64,000 bases of DNA from Taxillus chinensis (lineage: Eukaryota; Streptophyta; Magnoliopsida; Santalales; Loranthaceae): the NCBI GenBank assembly GCA_023512835.1, contig CM042089.1:13717759-13781758 (forward strand), read 5' to 3'. Each line of letters begins with the position of its first letter. Within the stretch, counting starts at the first letter, position 1. Positions 22,497-33,741 of the stretch are shown here, piece after piece. Under the pieces are notes generated by a model, which saw nothing but the letters and a program-made list of their open reading frames with translations, ran no database searches and was not told the origin of the DNA. The translations under genes and the position numbers were made by a program.

Positions 22497-23555
22497 TTGA
22501 ATGATGTGGAATGTACTCAATTGTTAGAAGTCCTTAGGAAACACAAAAAGGCCCTAGGATGGAACATTGAAGACATTAGGGGTATTAGTCCAGGGATTTG
22601 CATGCATAAAATTTTGATGAATGATGATTTTAAACCCACTGCTGAGAGACAAAGAAGATTAAACCCTGCCATGAAAGAAGTTGTTAGAAAAGAAATTTTA
22701 AAATGGAAAAATGCGGGTATAATTTACGCTATCTCCGATAGTGAGTGGGTGAGTCCATTGCATGTTGTGCCCAAGAAAGGGGGCATGACCGTGATTAAAA
22801 ATGAGAAAAATGAATTGATCCCATCTCGCACTGTGACGGGGTGGAGAGTGTGTGTTGACTATAGAAAGATGAACAAGGCTACTAGGAAGGATCATTTTCC
22901 TCTTCCTTTCATTGATCAAATGTTGGATAGGTTAGCTGGCTATAGTCACTACTGCTTTTTAGATGGCTATTTCGGGTATAATCAGATCATGGTTAAGCCC
23001 GAGGACCAAGAAAAGACCACCTTTACGTGCCCTTTTGGCACTCTTGCATTTAGGAGAATGCCATTTGGGCTTTGTAATGCCCCTGCCACCTTCCAAAGGT
23101 GTATGATGGCCATTTTTCAGGGTTTGGTTGAGGAGATCATGGAGGTCTTCATGGATGACTTCTCGGTGTTTGGTTCCTCCTACCAACAGTGCTTGAAAAA
23201 TCTAGATGTGGTCTTAGAGAGATGTGAGGAGAAGGAACTAGTCCTAAATTGGGAGAAATGCCATTTCATGGTAACTGAGGGGATAGTTCTAGGGCACAAG
23301 GTGTCTGCACATGGTTTGGAGGTAGACAAGGCAAAAATCTCCACTATTGAGACTTTGCCACCTCCAACTAATGAAAAAGGAGTGAGAAGTTTCCTTGGCC
23401 ATGCTGGCTTTTATAGGAGATTCATTAAGGACTTCTCAAAAATTGCAAAACCCATGAGTAGGTTGTTAGAAAAAGACACAAGCTTTGAGTTTAATGCAAA
23501 TTGCTTAGAAGCTTTCAACATCTTCAAGGGTAAGTTAGTCATCGCACTGTTATAG
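22497..23555 (+). pseudogene. Athila-like reverse transcriptase domain
   Basis: A continuous 352-codon frame carries all RT blocks: RRLNPAMKEVVRKEILKW, WVSPLHVVPKKGG, WRVCVDYRKMNKATRKDHFP, FPLPFIDQMLDRLAG, FTCPFGTLAFRRMPFGLCNA and the catalytic FMDD box (MEVFMDDFSVFG). The thumb and connection follow (KISTIETLPPPTNEKGVRSF; GFYRRFIKDFSKIAKPMSRL). The domain itself is intact; a small deletion at about 23540-23550 shifts the frame into a TAG before RNase H. Confidence 0.95.
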
Positions 23556-23915
23556 TCACACCTGACTGGGCTCGACCTTTTGAGCTAATGTGTGATGCGA
23601 GTGATTATCTTGTGGGGGTAGTCTTAGGGCAAAGGCGAGAAAAGGTATTTAGGGTCATTTACTATGCTAGTAAGACCTTAGATGATGCTCAACGAACTAT
23701 ACCACCACTGAGAAAGAGTTACTAGCCGTGGTTTATGGCTGCAACAAGTTTAGACCCTACCTTTTGGGGTCTAAAGTCATTGTTTATACTGATCATGCTG
23801 CATTGAAATATTTGTTTGCTAAAAAAGAAGCTAAGCCACGCTTGATTAGGTGGGTTCTCCTCTTACAGGAATTTGACCTTGAAATTAGAGACACAAAGGG
23901 AGCCCTAAATTCGTG
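23556..23915 (+). pseudogene. Athila-like RNase H domain (frameshifted)
   Basis: The active-site regions are seen in different frames: FELMCDASDYLVGVVLGQRR (about 23580-23640), a TTEKEL-like stretch lost to a one-base change near 23700, and [20 protein letters not shown] (about 23775-23835). The region continues [21 protein letters not shown] further shift near 23910 joins it to the integrase frame ([10 protein letters not shown]). Confidence 0.9.
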
Positions 23916-25292
23916 GGTGATCACCTCTCCCGTGTGGAGAATGCACCTAAGTCTCTACCCATTGTAGATGACTTTCCTGATGAGACGTTGTTTGAGGTGC
24001 ATCATCTTCCTTGGTTTGCTGACATAGCAAATTATTTAGCCACTGGGTTCATACCCAAGCAATTAGACTACCACCAGAGAAAGAAATTGGTAGTGGATGC
24101 TAAGAAATTCATTTGGGAAGACCCAATTCTTTATAGGAGGTGTTCTGACCAAGTCATTAGAAAGTGTGTCCTTGAGGAGGAGGTAGATGACATAATACAT
24201 CATTGTCATGCATCACATTATGGGGGCCACTTTGGGGTGCAAAGAACTATGGCTAAAATCATGCAGTGTGGCTTCTATTGGCCTCACATGGTGAAAGACA
24301 CCTATGTCTACATCAAAAAGTGTGATAGATGTCAAAGGGTAGGTGGTCTGTCTAGGAAAAATGAGATGCCCTTAACTAGAATCCTTCCAGTTGAAATTTT
24401 TGACATTTGGGGCATTGACTTCATAAGGCTATTCCCCAATTCTGATGGGTATTCATACATTTTGCTTGCTGTGGATTATGTGTCTAAGTGGGTAGAAGCT
24501 ATTCCTACTAGAGTGAATGATGCTAGGGTTGTGACTCACTTCCTTACTAGGAACATCTTTAGCCGTTTTGGGACACTAAGGGTTATAATTAGTGATGAGG
24601 GTAGTCATTTCTGCAACAAATTGTTTGACAAATTATTGAACAAGTATGGTGTCACTCATAGGAAGTCTTTAGCTTACCACCCACAAGCTAATGGACAAGC
24701 AGAAGTGTCCAACAGAGAGATTAAGGCCATTTTAGAGAAAACTGTTGGAGCCAATAGGAAAGATTGGTCTCAAAGGCTTGATGAAGCCTTATGGGCGTAT
24801 AGGACAGCTTACAAAACTCCCATTGGGATGTCACCTTACCGTATTCTATATGGTAAGGCATGTCACTTGCCTGTGGAATTAGAACACAAGGCTCATTGGG
24901 CCTTGAAGAAGTTAAATTTTAACCCACAAGAGATCAAGGAGCTTAGGATGACTCAATTAATTGAGTTAGATGAGCTTAGGCTGGATGCCTATGATAGTGC
25001 TAAATTTTACAAAGAAAGAACTAAGAAATGGCATGATAGGCAACTCAACAATGAACCTTTAACCTTAGGATAGAAAGTTCTTCTATTTAATACAAGATTG
25101 AGGTTATTTCCTGGAAAATTAAGGTCCAAGTGGATGGGACCTTTTGTGATAGTTGATAAAAAGCCATATGGGAGCTTTGAGCTCCAAGCTGTAGATGGCA
25201 AGAAATTTTGGGTGAATGGCAACAGACTGAAACCATACTTTGATTCAACTCAGAGGGAGATAGTTGATTCCCTCTCTTTCACCATTGCATGA
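23913..25292 (+). pseudogene. Athila-like integrase
   Basis: The frame has the HHCC zinc finger ([17 protein letters not shown] then KKCDRCQR), followed by the DDE core: Asp in WGIDFI, Asp in IISDEGSHF and Glu in SNREIKAI. The C-terminal domain runs to 25292 (LRLFPGKLRSKWMGPFVIVD). One in-frame TAG at 25071-25073 separates core and C-terminus (LTLG*KVLLFN), at a position where relatives have Gln. Otherwise it is intact over 460 codons. The enzyme inserts the cDNA into the chromosome. Confidence 0.95.
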
Positions 25293-25579
25293 TCATAACT
25301 GAAAGTCTAGCTACAGACTTTAAATAAAGCGCTGGTTGGGAGGTAACCCAATATTTATTGCTATGTTTTATTTTATGTTATTTTCTTTTATTTATTTTAT
25401 TCAATAAATTTGTTTGCAAGCTAACCCTTGTGCAGGAGACTTTGCTTCTTTCTTAACTAACCATTTGCAGGATGAGCAAATTATTGGGTCCTGAACTTGT
25501 GGAATTGTTTTTAAAGTCAAAGTCAAGGAGCAAAGAGCAAGTGAAGCCCAAAAGTGCTTGAAGATGGGCTCAAACAATT

Positions 25580-26023
25580 CACGTGCAAGACTTAAAGATG
25601 GTCCATAATGCACAAGCAACAAAGTGGAGAAATTTGGGCCAGTTTGGGCCTGAACGTGAATTTGCACGTGAATTGCCCAATTCACGTGCACCTCCTTTTG
25701 AGCTGTAACTTTCTGGAATGGTAGATGAAGACCATGTGAATCACGTTTACTCTTGCACGCGAATTGCTAGCTGTCATATGGAGTCTTAAAAATGCAAAAT
25801 ACCGATTTTAGCCCTCCTAGAAGCTTCAAACAATTCACGTGCAGAAGGGACTATTGCTTGCCAGCTCAAGGTGGACCCACCACCAAAGTTTGGGATGATT
25901 CTGACCTGCACGCCATTTCAACCAATTCACGTGCAAGGGCTATTTTGGTCAGAACACTCTGAAAAGTTAGGGGCACGTGTATCACGCCAATTAGAGTATC
26001 TTTCCTTCTGCACGCTATATAAA
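25580..26023 (+). promoter_or_regulatory. Putative internal promoter of ORF3: six G-boxes and a TATA box
   Basis: CACGTG occurs at 25580, 25665, 25683, 25836, 25928 and 25974, mostly inside a recurring CAATTCACGTGCAAG motif. TATATAAA at 26016-26023 lies 125 bases before the ORF3 ATG, followed by a pyrimidine-rich leader. The same motif family (CAATTGGCGTGCAAG, TTCACGTGCAAG) recurs in both LTRs before their TATA box. The region has no long ORF. Inference: ORF3 has its own promoter derived from, or co-evolved with, the LTR promoter. G-boxes bind bZIP and bHLH factors in plants. Confidence 0.5.
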
Positions 26024-26147
26024 GAGAGGCCATCTTCAAAGGCTTCCACACCAAAATCACTCCAGATCTGAGTATTAGAGAAACTCTGCTCTTTTGCTCT
26101 CTTGCTCTTCGGTTTTGCTCTCTCTGCTCTTTATTCTCATTTCAAAG

Positions 26148-28493
26148 ATGGTGCGCACAAGGAGGACTGGCCAGGAGGAGGTGCACTCACCTAGTGCTGA
26201 TAGCCAACCTGAGGAGGAGATACTCTTGGGGCATGCTCTTGATATGCAGACTTTGGAGGCTTCAGAGCTGGGCTGGGCTAGAGAGGTGGCTCTTAAAATT
26301 CAAAATCTGGGATTACAAAGGTTAGTATCGCCTGACCCGGCTATTTCCTACTCTGCCCTACAAGAATTTTATGCATCTGTCTCTGTGAGTGAGGATGAAC
26401 TGATAGGGGTTGTGCAAGGGGTTTATATCAGAATAACCCCTGAAATTATTAAACATTGCTTTAACCTCCTTGCACCCAGTGATAGCCTTCCTCAGCTAAG
26501 CCTAGGAGAATTTGGTACTGCATGCAACTATGCTAGAAAATTTCAAAGTAGAAGGTAGTATACCAAGAATGGTTTTGTTGGAAGATTTAGATGCCTAGCT
26601 TACCTGGTAGGAAGATGCTTATTGATTCAAACCAGTGGGATAGATAGTGTGCCTAAGCCACACCTGGAGTTGATGTATAGCATTGATCATATGCTAAATG
26701 TGGATTGGGCCACTACCATTTTTAAATGGTGGAAGAAAAACTCATCAAAGCAGATAAATGGCAGATTTTTGTGTTTGATATTTCAAAGCATGCCTACTTT
26801 GCATTTTTCCTCCATGGGTACCATCACTTTTCCTTCTCACTGGGTGTTAAGAGTATTGCATGCTGAAGGAGGTTTGGGGATTAGTACCAGAGGTCATTGG
26901 GCAACCAATGTTCCTCCTCCATCACAGCCCGCTAGGCACAGTGTTCATGTGGAGCGATCCACTGACTTTGCAAGGGAGACCTCTCCTCATATGGATCAAA
27001 GGAAGCAGACTCTATACAGACTCACTGCCATGTACATGCAATTCAATGTACACAAAGAAGATATTTTCAATTTCTTTCAAGGCATTAGTGGGCAGGTGGT
27101 GAGCGAAGTGGAGGTCATCAATTGGGCAGTCACTAATGGGCACATCACTAGTGCCCAATTTGAAGAATTAATGGTCCTCATCTCTGGTGACCAACAAGCT
27201 ACTTCACAACCTAGAACCAGAGCATGGGAGGCTCCAGACGTAGCTGCTCATGCATCACCTAGAGCATGGGAGGCCCCAGAAGCTCCTCCTGCTGCATTTA
27301 CCGAAGCCTGGAGGCAAGAAATACAGCAGCTCGGGGAGGCAAATGCCAGAACCCAGCGCGAGGTGGAAGCCCTGAGGAAGGACAATAAAGAAGTCAAAGG
27401 CCTCCTAGGCAAAATCTGGAAAGCCTTGAGCAAGAGGAAAGCATCAAAACGTTCTCCTATAGTAGAAGAACCCTCTCCATCCCCTGAAGATTCTTATCTA
27501 GCCCAGGCAGATCCACCTTAACCAGAACCTTCAGCTCGGCCATCCTACTATCACCCAGAGGAGGGGGAGCCAGCAACAGGGTATTCACCCTTCCAGCCTC
27601 AAGAGGAGACAAAGCCAGCAGAAGGGTATTCACCCTTCCAGCCTTTTACTGATCCTGCATATTCTCAGGCTCTTGTGCCTACTATACTTCCTGTCTCTTG
27701 GGGTGCATACATGCCTGCTGAACCTGAAGACCTTCTTGGCCCTCCTATTCATTTAACCCTAGATCCAGCCCTATCATCTGCTGAAAGTCAAGCAGCATTT
27801 GAAGACTTCATTAACTCTCAGGTGTTAAGGGCTCGATTTGCAAGGGACATGGACCTCTTCACCTCGTTTGTCCTTCAAAGGATTTTAGGCGATGAATATC
27901 TATATTCAGATGAGGTGGACTTGTTTTGCAGAACTATGCGTTTTGTTGTGGAGGCTGAACCTCATAATTACCCACTGTCCCAGTATACCTCTATTATGCT
28001 GTGCAAGCTTTATGAGCAACCTTTGACTGAAAGTGTGTGGTGCCAGCGTATAAATGGGCAGAATGAAGGGCACCGTCCTTGGCATGGTATGCACGAGGTG
28101 TTGATCCCTGTGCACATTGATCGTCACTATGTCTTGGTGCGTGTGGATTTGAGTGCAGGGCATGCGGTGCTTTATGATCCAAGCCAAGGCGAAGGGTTCA
28201 CCAGAAGGAAGAGACGGCTTGTTCATGGGCTCATAAAAAGAATCAAGGATGCGATGAGACAAGAAGGATTGTTGCAGGATAAGCTCCCTCTAATTCACCT
28301 CAACGAAATGGAAATCCCTCAGCAGCCTGACCAATTCAGCTGTGAGATCTTTGCTTGCTACTACATGATGGCTATTCTACAAGGGAAGGAAACTTGGGAA
28401 GTGCGCGGCGAGACGTCGGTTGACTTTGTGGCTCAGGTGCGACGAATGGTGGCCAATGTTATCTATTACTACAGCTTGCCAACTGAGAGGTAA
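26148..28493 (+). pseudogene. ORF3: plant transposon-type domain joined to a Ulp1/C48 cysteine protease domain
   Basis: From ATG 26148 a single frame of 782 codons runs to TAA at 28491, broken only by TAG (26556-26558) and TAA (27519-27521). Codons about 1-260 resemble the 'putative plant transposon protein' region seen in Athila third ORFs (GVVQGVYIRITPEIIKHCFN). Codons 350-385 hold two RAWEAP repeats. Codons 384-435 form a probable coiled coil (EAWRQEIQQLGEANARTQRE). Codons 472-500 repeat EGYSPFQP. Codons 510-780 resemble Ulp1/SENP SUMO proteases: His in RHYVLVRVD, Asp in AVLYDPSQG, Gln in PQQPDQF and Cys in FSCEIFACYYM, spaced as in the family. Ulp1 enzymes cleave ubiquitin-like modifiers; the role here is unknown. 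I see no signal peptide or membrane segment. Confidence 0.75.
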
Positions 28494-29999
28494 GTATTTT
28501 TCCTACTCCCTATTTTATGCCATGAGGACATAGCATATTTTAAGTGTGGTGTATAGGGAGTGACTTGAGCCACTTGCTTGTCTTTTATGTTGTGATTGCA
28601 TGTTTTATTTATAATAATTATAAAAAAAACTATTTTTAGTTGCATGATTGTTTGAGTTGTTTGCTTGAATGATTTGCTTGTGGAGACATGGATATTAAGT
28701 ATGCAATTTTGGCTTAAAATTTAATTTTTATGCCACATTAGTATCATGTTGTGATAAGGGTGTTAAAATAGTTAAAATGTGCTCTAATTTAGTTTGATCA
28801 TGTCTTTATCTTTTGAATGATATCACCATGTTTTTGGAGCTGAGTTTTGAATATTAGCTGAGCATGAAATGCTATGATAGACCTAAGTAACCCTTAAAGT
28901 TGAGTGAAAAAGAAATGAAAAATGAGAACAGCTTCTTTTAGCCTTTGAGTGCCATTTTAGGGTATGGGTAATAATTGCTACTCTTCTTGCATTCAACATT
29001 GGTTATTTAATGGTAGGAGTCAAGTAAGCATGTGATTACTTATTAGTGCTCAGTGTTTGGTATTTAGTTAGGATGCAAGACCTCTGAGTCACTATGACTG
29101 TCTTTGCATTCTTTTCTTTATTGTGTGATATTATTGGAAAAGGCTGTGATGCACATTGTGGAAAAAGCCCATCACATTTTGAAAAGGGGTATGCATTAGA
29201 AAAATCAGTCTTATTTATGTGTTATGTGAGTAAAAAAAAGTGAATAATCCATCAAGGGAGAGCATAAAATGCAACCTTGTAAGGTTATTACAAAAAAAAA
29301 ACAACAAAAAAAAAAGAAAAGAAAAGAAAAGAGGGATTCAAAATAAAAGCCACATTGGCTTGATGTTCTTATGTGTGATTATTTAGTTGTGATGCCACAT
29401 TGGCTGAATTGTGTTTTGTTTTAAGAATGTTGAGCTCAATTCTTTGGCTCATGTTTTGTTTTATCAGTTATTATAATAGAGTGTGAGTGTATTGAGTTTA
29501 GACTAGCGTGTGAGTTCAAATTAAGTAGAATAGAGAGTGTGTTTTCTTTGATGAGCATAATAGGGAACTCTCATGATTGCTTGACAAGTACTTAATCAAT
29601 AGATGATGGCAAGTGTAGAGATAGAGTTTTCTATCCATTGTTCATTGATAGGTATTGGGCTTGAGAATTATTATATTTGAGTGAGGTTGCTTATCCTTGG
29701 TAAGAACTTAAAGGGAAACTAAGTGCTATTTTATCATGGATTGCTTGCCCATATCTAAAATTTAAGTGGAGATATTGCATGGTTGTTGGACTTTGGGATA
29801 TGGACATGAATGAACTAAGCTATGACTCATTTTGATGCTTAAATTCCCATTTCATCATGATAGAGTTGCATGCTTAGGAAACCATGATTCTCCTTGATTG
29901 TTATTTTATTTTTCTTCCGTTTGACTGCGTGTTTATTTTATTTTTGCATGCTTGTATGTTTTTGCTTGAGGACAAGCAATAGTTCAAGTGTGGTGTATT
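28494..29999 (+). other. 3' non-coding region of the Athila-like element with degenerate polypurine tract
   Basis: No ORF is supported. An A-rich stretch lies at 29290-29335. The last 40 bases (TTGAGGACAAGCAATAGTTC, then AAGTGTGGTGTATT before the LTR) match the usual Athila lead-in to the 3' LTR, but the G-run of the polypurine tract is interrupted by T residues. Confidence 0.65.
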
Positions 30000-31484
30000 T
30001 GATAACGTGCATTTTATGCCGTTATTCTAGTGTTTATTTAGGATGTTTAAGAGCATGATTAGAGCCTTATTGCTTCATATATCATATATATTTGCTCTAA
30101 CCCCTACGAAGATGCTATTTGCAAATACATGCGCTTTTAAGCTGTTTTGGCAGATTTTGGAGCTCACTTTTGACATAGTAGATGGCCTCAAACAATTGGC
30201 GTGCAAGAACAAAGGTTGCTTAGAATGATGTTCTCTACCTACCACAGAAATTTTAGAGCATTTGGAGCTGCACGTGAATTCACCCATTTCACGTGCAAGC
30301 CTATTTTTGCCTCTCAGGCCTCTACAGGATGCAAGGAAGCTTGGAGAGAAGTTTGAGCTGATTTGGAGGTGCACGTGAATTCACCATATCACGTGCCAAT
30401 TGACGTGCAGAAATATTTTTGGACCGATCCTATCGTTTTTCCATGCTGATCATTTGTTCCTGAAGGCCCAAGTCCAAATTGTGGATGGAAGATAGAGATT
30501 TTAAAGTTTCGAGTGTTACTTATCAAAACTACGCCGTTTTGATAAATGGGCTAGGGTACACACCTCAAAGCCCATCCAAACTCTATAAATACAGCCTCCA
30601 CGCCCTCTGCTATGCATCCCTAGACCCCCTACACGTTTTTAGAGAGAGAGAGGCTCCACGACTTGGAGGTTGCTCTTTGACCTAGGAGAGCAGCCGTCGC
30701 GGATTTTGGAGCCTGGATTTGAAGCTTTGTTGCGCGCGTGGATTAGAAGAAGATGTTTAGCTTTTCTGCTATGGTTTTGCTTGTAATCATGCATGAGTAG
30801 TTCTTATAATCTAGGGGAGTAATGTAGCCCCCTTGTTGCTTTGCTGTGTTTATGGTTATTGGGTTTGGATGATTAAGTTTTGCATGTTTTATGAATCTGT
30901 TCTTAAATTCTATCTTTGGATGTACACCTTGGTATTCTTAGCCCTAGTCTGGGGCGGATTAAGATTCATAACTTATTTGTGATTGGTGTGATCATTATCC
31001 TTTTGCAAGTATGATTTATTGGTTTTGCATGTTTGTGTGTTTAGATGACCATTCTGGCATACAACTCTTAAAAGGACCTCAATGACCATTTGTTGTCCTT
31101 GGCTTATGTTTAGCATGTTTTCAATCAGACAACCTTAATATCATGAACCAGTAGAGATAACATGGGGAGGTGAAATTATGACCCTAGATACTTTTAATCC
31201 TTGAATCTTAATCCTAAATTCAATTTGCTTTCTTTGTTTATTTAGAAAACCAAATAAAAATTAGATCTTTAGTTTAAAAAAGAAAACTTTTTGCCAAGAC
31301 ATTTTTTAGAACAAGAGTAATTGGGTGTTTTGATTTGAGAACTAGAGAACTAGGCTAATCCCTGTGGGTTCGACTCCTTGCTTGTTGCTATTCTTTTAGT
31401 GCAAACTTAAGGAATTTATTATCTTGAAGAGAGATTTAACGACATTAGCTAGCTCTTTTAGAGAGGCTAAAAATCTGTCTGTCA
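30000..31484 (+). repeat. 3' LTR of the Athila-like element
   Basis: Same ends as the 5' LTR (TGATAACGTG...CTGTCTGTCA), followed by the ATTGT duplication. It carries CACGTG at the position mutated to TACGTG in the 5' copy (near 30390). At about 30701-30728 it has an unrelated 28-base stretch where the 5' LTR has a CAGCAG-like stretch, which accounts for the 10-bp length difference. Confidence 0.95.
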
Positions 31485-32600
31485 ATTGTCCAGCTCAACC
31501 TGTATATCATGATTCTGCCTATCGTCATCTTTACCAGTTTCTGTCTCCTGTAATCCATGATGTGCCTTAACCATTGAAGTCTCATCAAAAACCATATCCC
31601 GACTAATTACTGCCTTCTTTCTCTTTGGATTCCAAAGCTTATATCCTTTCACGCCTTTCTCATACCCAATAAAGGTACGGCGTTTGGACTTTGCATCAAA
31701 CTTTGACCTCTCATCCCCTGGAACATGAACATAGGCAAGACAACCGAAAATCTTCATGCTTGAATAATCTACCTCCTTTTCTGACCACACCTCCTGTGCG
31801 ACCTTATTACCCAAAGAAGTGTTCGGTGACCTGTTTATGATAAACACTGTTGTACTAACTGCTTCTGCCCAAAAATTCTTTGGAAGCCCAGCATTTAATC
31901 TAATGCACCGTGCTCTCTCTACTATGGTTCGGTTCATCTTTTCTGTCACTCCATTCTGTTGTGGTGTCTTCTGAACAGTCCAATGTCGTTGTATACGGTG
32001 TTTTTCACAAAACTTTTGAAACAGCTCATTCTTGTATTCCCTTCCATTGTCTGTTCTGAGGCATTTGAGTCTTCTTCTTGTTTGGTTTTCTACTTCTTCT
32101 TTCCATAGTTTGAATTGTCAAAAACTTCAGACTTGTGTCGTATAAAATACACCCAAACCTTTCTTGAGAAGTCATCAATAAAAGTCACAAAATATACAGA
32201 ACCTCCTTTTGAAGCTACTCCCACTGGCCCCCAAACATCAGAATGCACATAATCAAGAATTCCCTTTGTCTTGCTCACTGAACGGCTAAAACTCACCTTG
32301 CATTGTTTACCTATAACACAAAACTTGCAAAAATTGAGTTTACATGATTTCATACCTTTTAGAAGATTCCTTCTATGGAGTTCAAGCATCCCACGTTCTC
32401 CCATATGCCCCAGCCGCATATGCCATAACGCAGTCTCATCTGTTTCCTCAGTTGTAGTGGCTGTAGCTCCACCTACAATTGTATTTCCTACTAACCGATA
32501 GATATTTCCCCTTGCTTTTAAACCTTTCATAATTACCAGCGCACCTTTTATCACCTTCATGACTCCACCTGCTGTTCTATACTCACAACCAGTAGAGTCT
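31485..32600 (-). pseudogene. Copia integrase
   Basis: The zinc finger is at LWHMRLGHMGERGMLELHRR and CKLNFCKFCVIGK (H-H-C-C). The DDE core has Asp in DYVHSDVWGP, Asp in RTDNGREY (about 32040) and Glu in MNRTIVERAR. The downstream part reads FGCLAYVHVPGDERSKFDAK and RRTFIGYEKGVKGYKLWNP. A frameshift near 32100 separates the two halves. The frame reaches the Athila insertion (IQVELDN) and resumes at 18272 on the other side. Confidence 0.93.
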
Positions 32601-32699
32601 AAAGTTCTTAGTGATATCAGGTTCTTTTTTAAACCTGGAACATGTCTCGCATGACTGAGAGTTCTTACAACATATCAGACATTTTAATTTTTACTGTGC

Positions 32700-32990
32700 C
32701 TATTCCAACAACATTACATGGTGCATTATTGCTCATTAAAACAGTTCCACAGTTCACCAACCTGTACGTGTGAACAACTCCTTTTGAGGTGTCATGTGAA
32801 AAGAACATCCTGAGTCCAGAATCCATGAATCTTCTACATGTTCAGTATTTGTTGAAACAGACAACATATCACCATCACAATCATCAGAGTCCTCAACGAC
32901 ATTTGCTGACTTTGATGGTCCAGCCGTCTTGCCCATTCTCTTTTCCCAAGGTTTATTTCTGTATGGACAATCTCTCTTGAAGTGTCTTGT
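32700..32990 (-). pseudogene. Copia protease domain
   Basis: The frame contains the aspartic protease motif in SWILDSGCSFHMTPQKELF at about 32760-32815. It is preceded by an acidic linker (NVVEDSDDCDGDML) after the zinc knuckle. It lies between gag and integrase, as in all Copia elements, with frame changes on both sides. Confidence 0.85.
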
Positions 32991-33741
32991 TTATGACACT
33001 TATAGCATTTTAATTCCTTTGGTTCAGGTGTTCTGCCCTTGACCTTAACTTCCAACGAGCTCCTGGCTTTCCCTTCTGAACTCGTCTACCACGTTCCTCT
33101 CCCTTTTTTATTGTAAGTCCTTCGCCTGAAATATCCTCAGTCTGTAACTTGCATTGATTGTACAAGAGCAAGGCTGACGTGACTTCTTCCAGTTCTAGGG
33201 TTTCTTTCCCCCAGAGAAGGGTTGTAACAAGATTTTCCATAGAACCCGGGAGAGAATATAACAACATTAGTGCCTAGTCTTCTTCATCAAATTTCACATC
33301 AATTCTTATCAGATCATTGATAATTTGATTAAACGTATGAATACGTTGAATCAGATCGAAGCCATCTACCATCTTCAACCCATATAACTTTTTCTTGAAG
33401 AATAATTTATTTGTCAACGATTTAGACATATACCTAGATTCCAGTTTGGCCCAAACACTCGCAGGCAATTCATCACCAATTACGTGATACATCACCTCAT
33501 CAGCAAGACACAAACGGATGGTACTCATAGCCTTCATTTGGAGTGTCTCCCAGTCATCATTTGACATCGTTTCTGGTTTCTTTTTCAACGCCTTCACCAA
33601 CCCTTGCTGCACCAGTAGATCTTTTACCCTCTTTTGCCATAATCCGAAGTTTCCTGTTCCATTGAACCTCTCAACATCGAACTTTGTCATGGACGAACTT
33701 GGGCTCATCGTTCCTCTGCATGTTTGATCGAGGATTTGCAA
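32991..33741 (-). pseudogene. Copia gag with zinc knuckle
   Basis: The frame starts near 33720 (SSSMTKFDVERFNGTGNFGL) and has the Copia gag core (CLADEVMYHVIGDELPASVW; SLTNKLFFKKKLYGLKM). After an in-frame TAG at 33274-33276 (FDEED*ALMLLYSLPG, where relatives have Gln) it continues through LLWGKETLELEEVTSALL. It ends in a CCHC-like knuckle (LKCYKCHKQ) whose second half is lost to a frameshift near 32990. Gag binds and packages the element RNA. Confidence 0.9.

Larger units (their letters stand above)
18278..31484 (+). mobile_element. Complete Athila-like Ty3/Gypsy retrotransposon with a third ORF
   Basis: The 13,207-bp element has two LTRs (1475 and 1485 bp) and a perfect 5-bp duplication ATTGT (18273-18277 and 31485-31489). 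It also has a tRNA-Asp primer site, gag, protease, RT, RNase H, integrase, a third ORF, and a 1.5-kb 3' region that ends in a degenerate polypurine tract. Gag and primer site are typical of the Athila lineage. By eye the LTRs differ by roughly 30 substitutions, about 2%, mostly transitions, so the insertion is fairly recent. Frameshifts in gag and RNase H and stops in integrase and ORF3 mean this copy is not autonomous. It split the Copia pol gene. Confidence 0.95.

Noticed and set aside
30043..30685. Short ORFs duplicated at 18321-18960 and 30043-30685, possibly a conserved small protein pair
   Set aside because: They are the two LTR copies of one element, so the duplication is explained by the LTRs.
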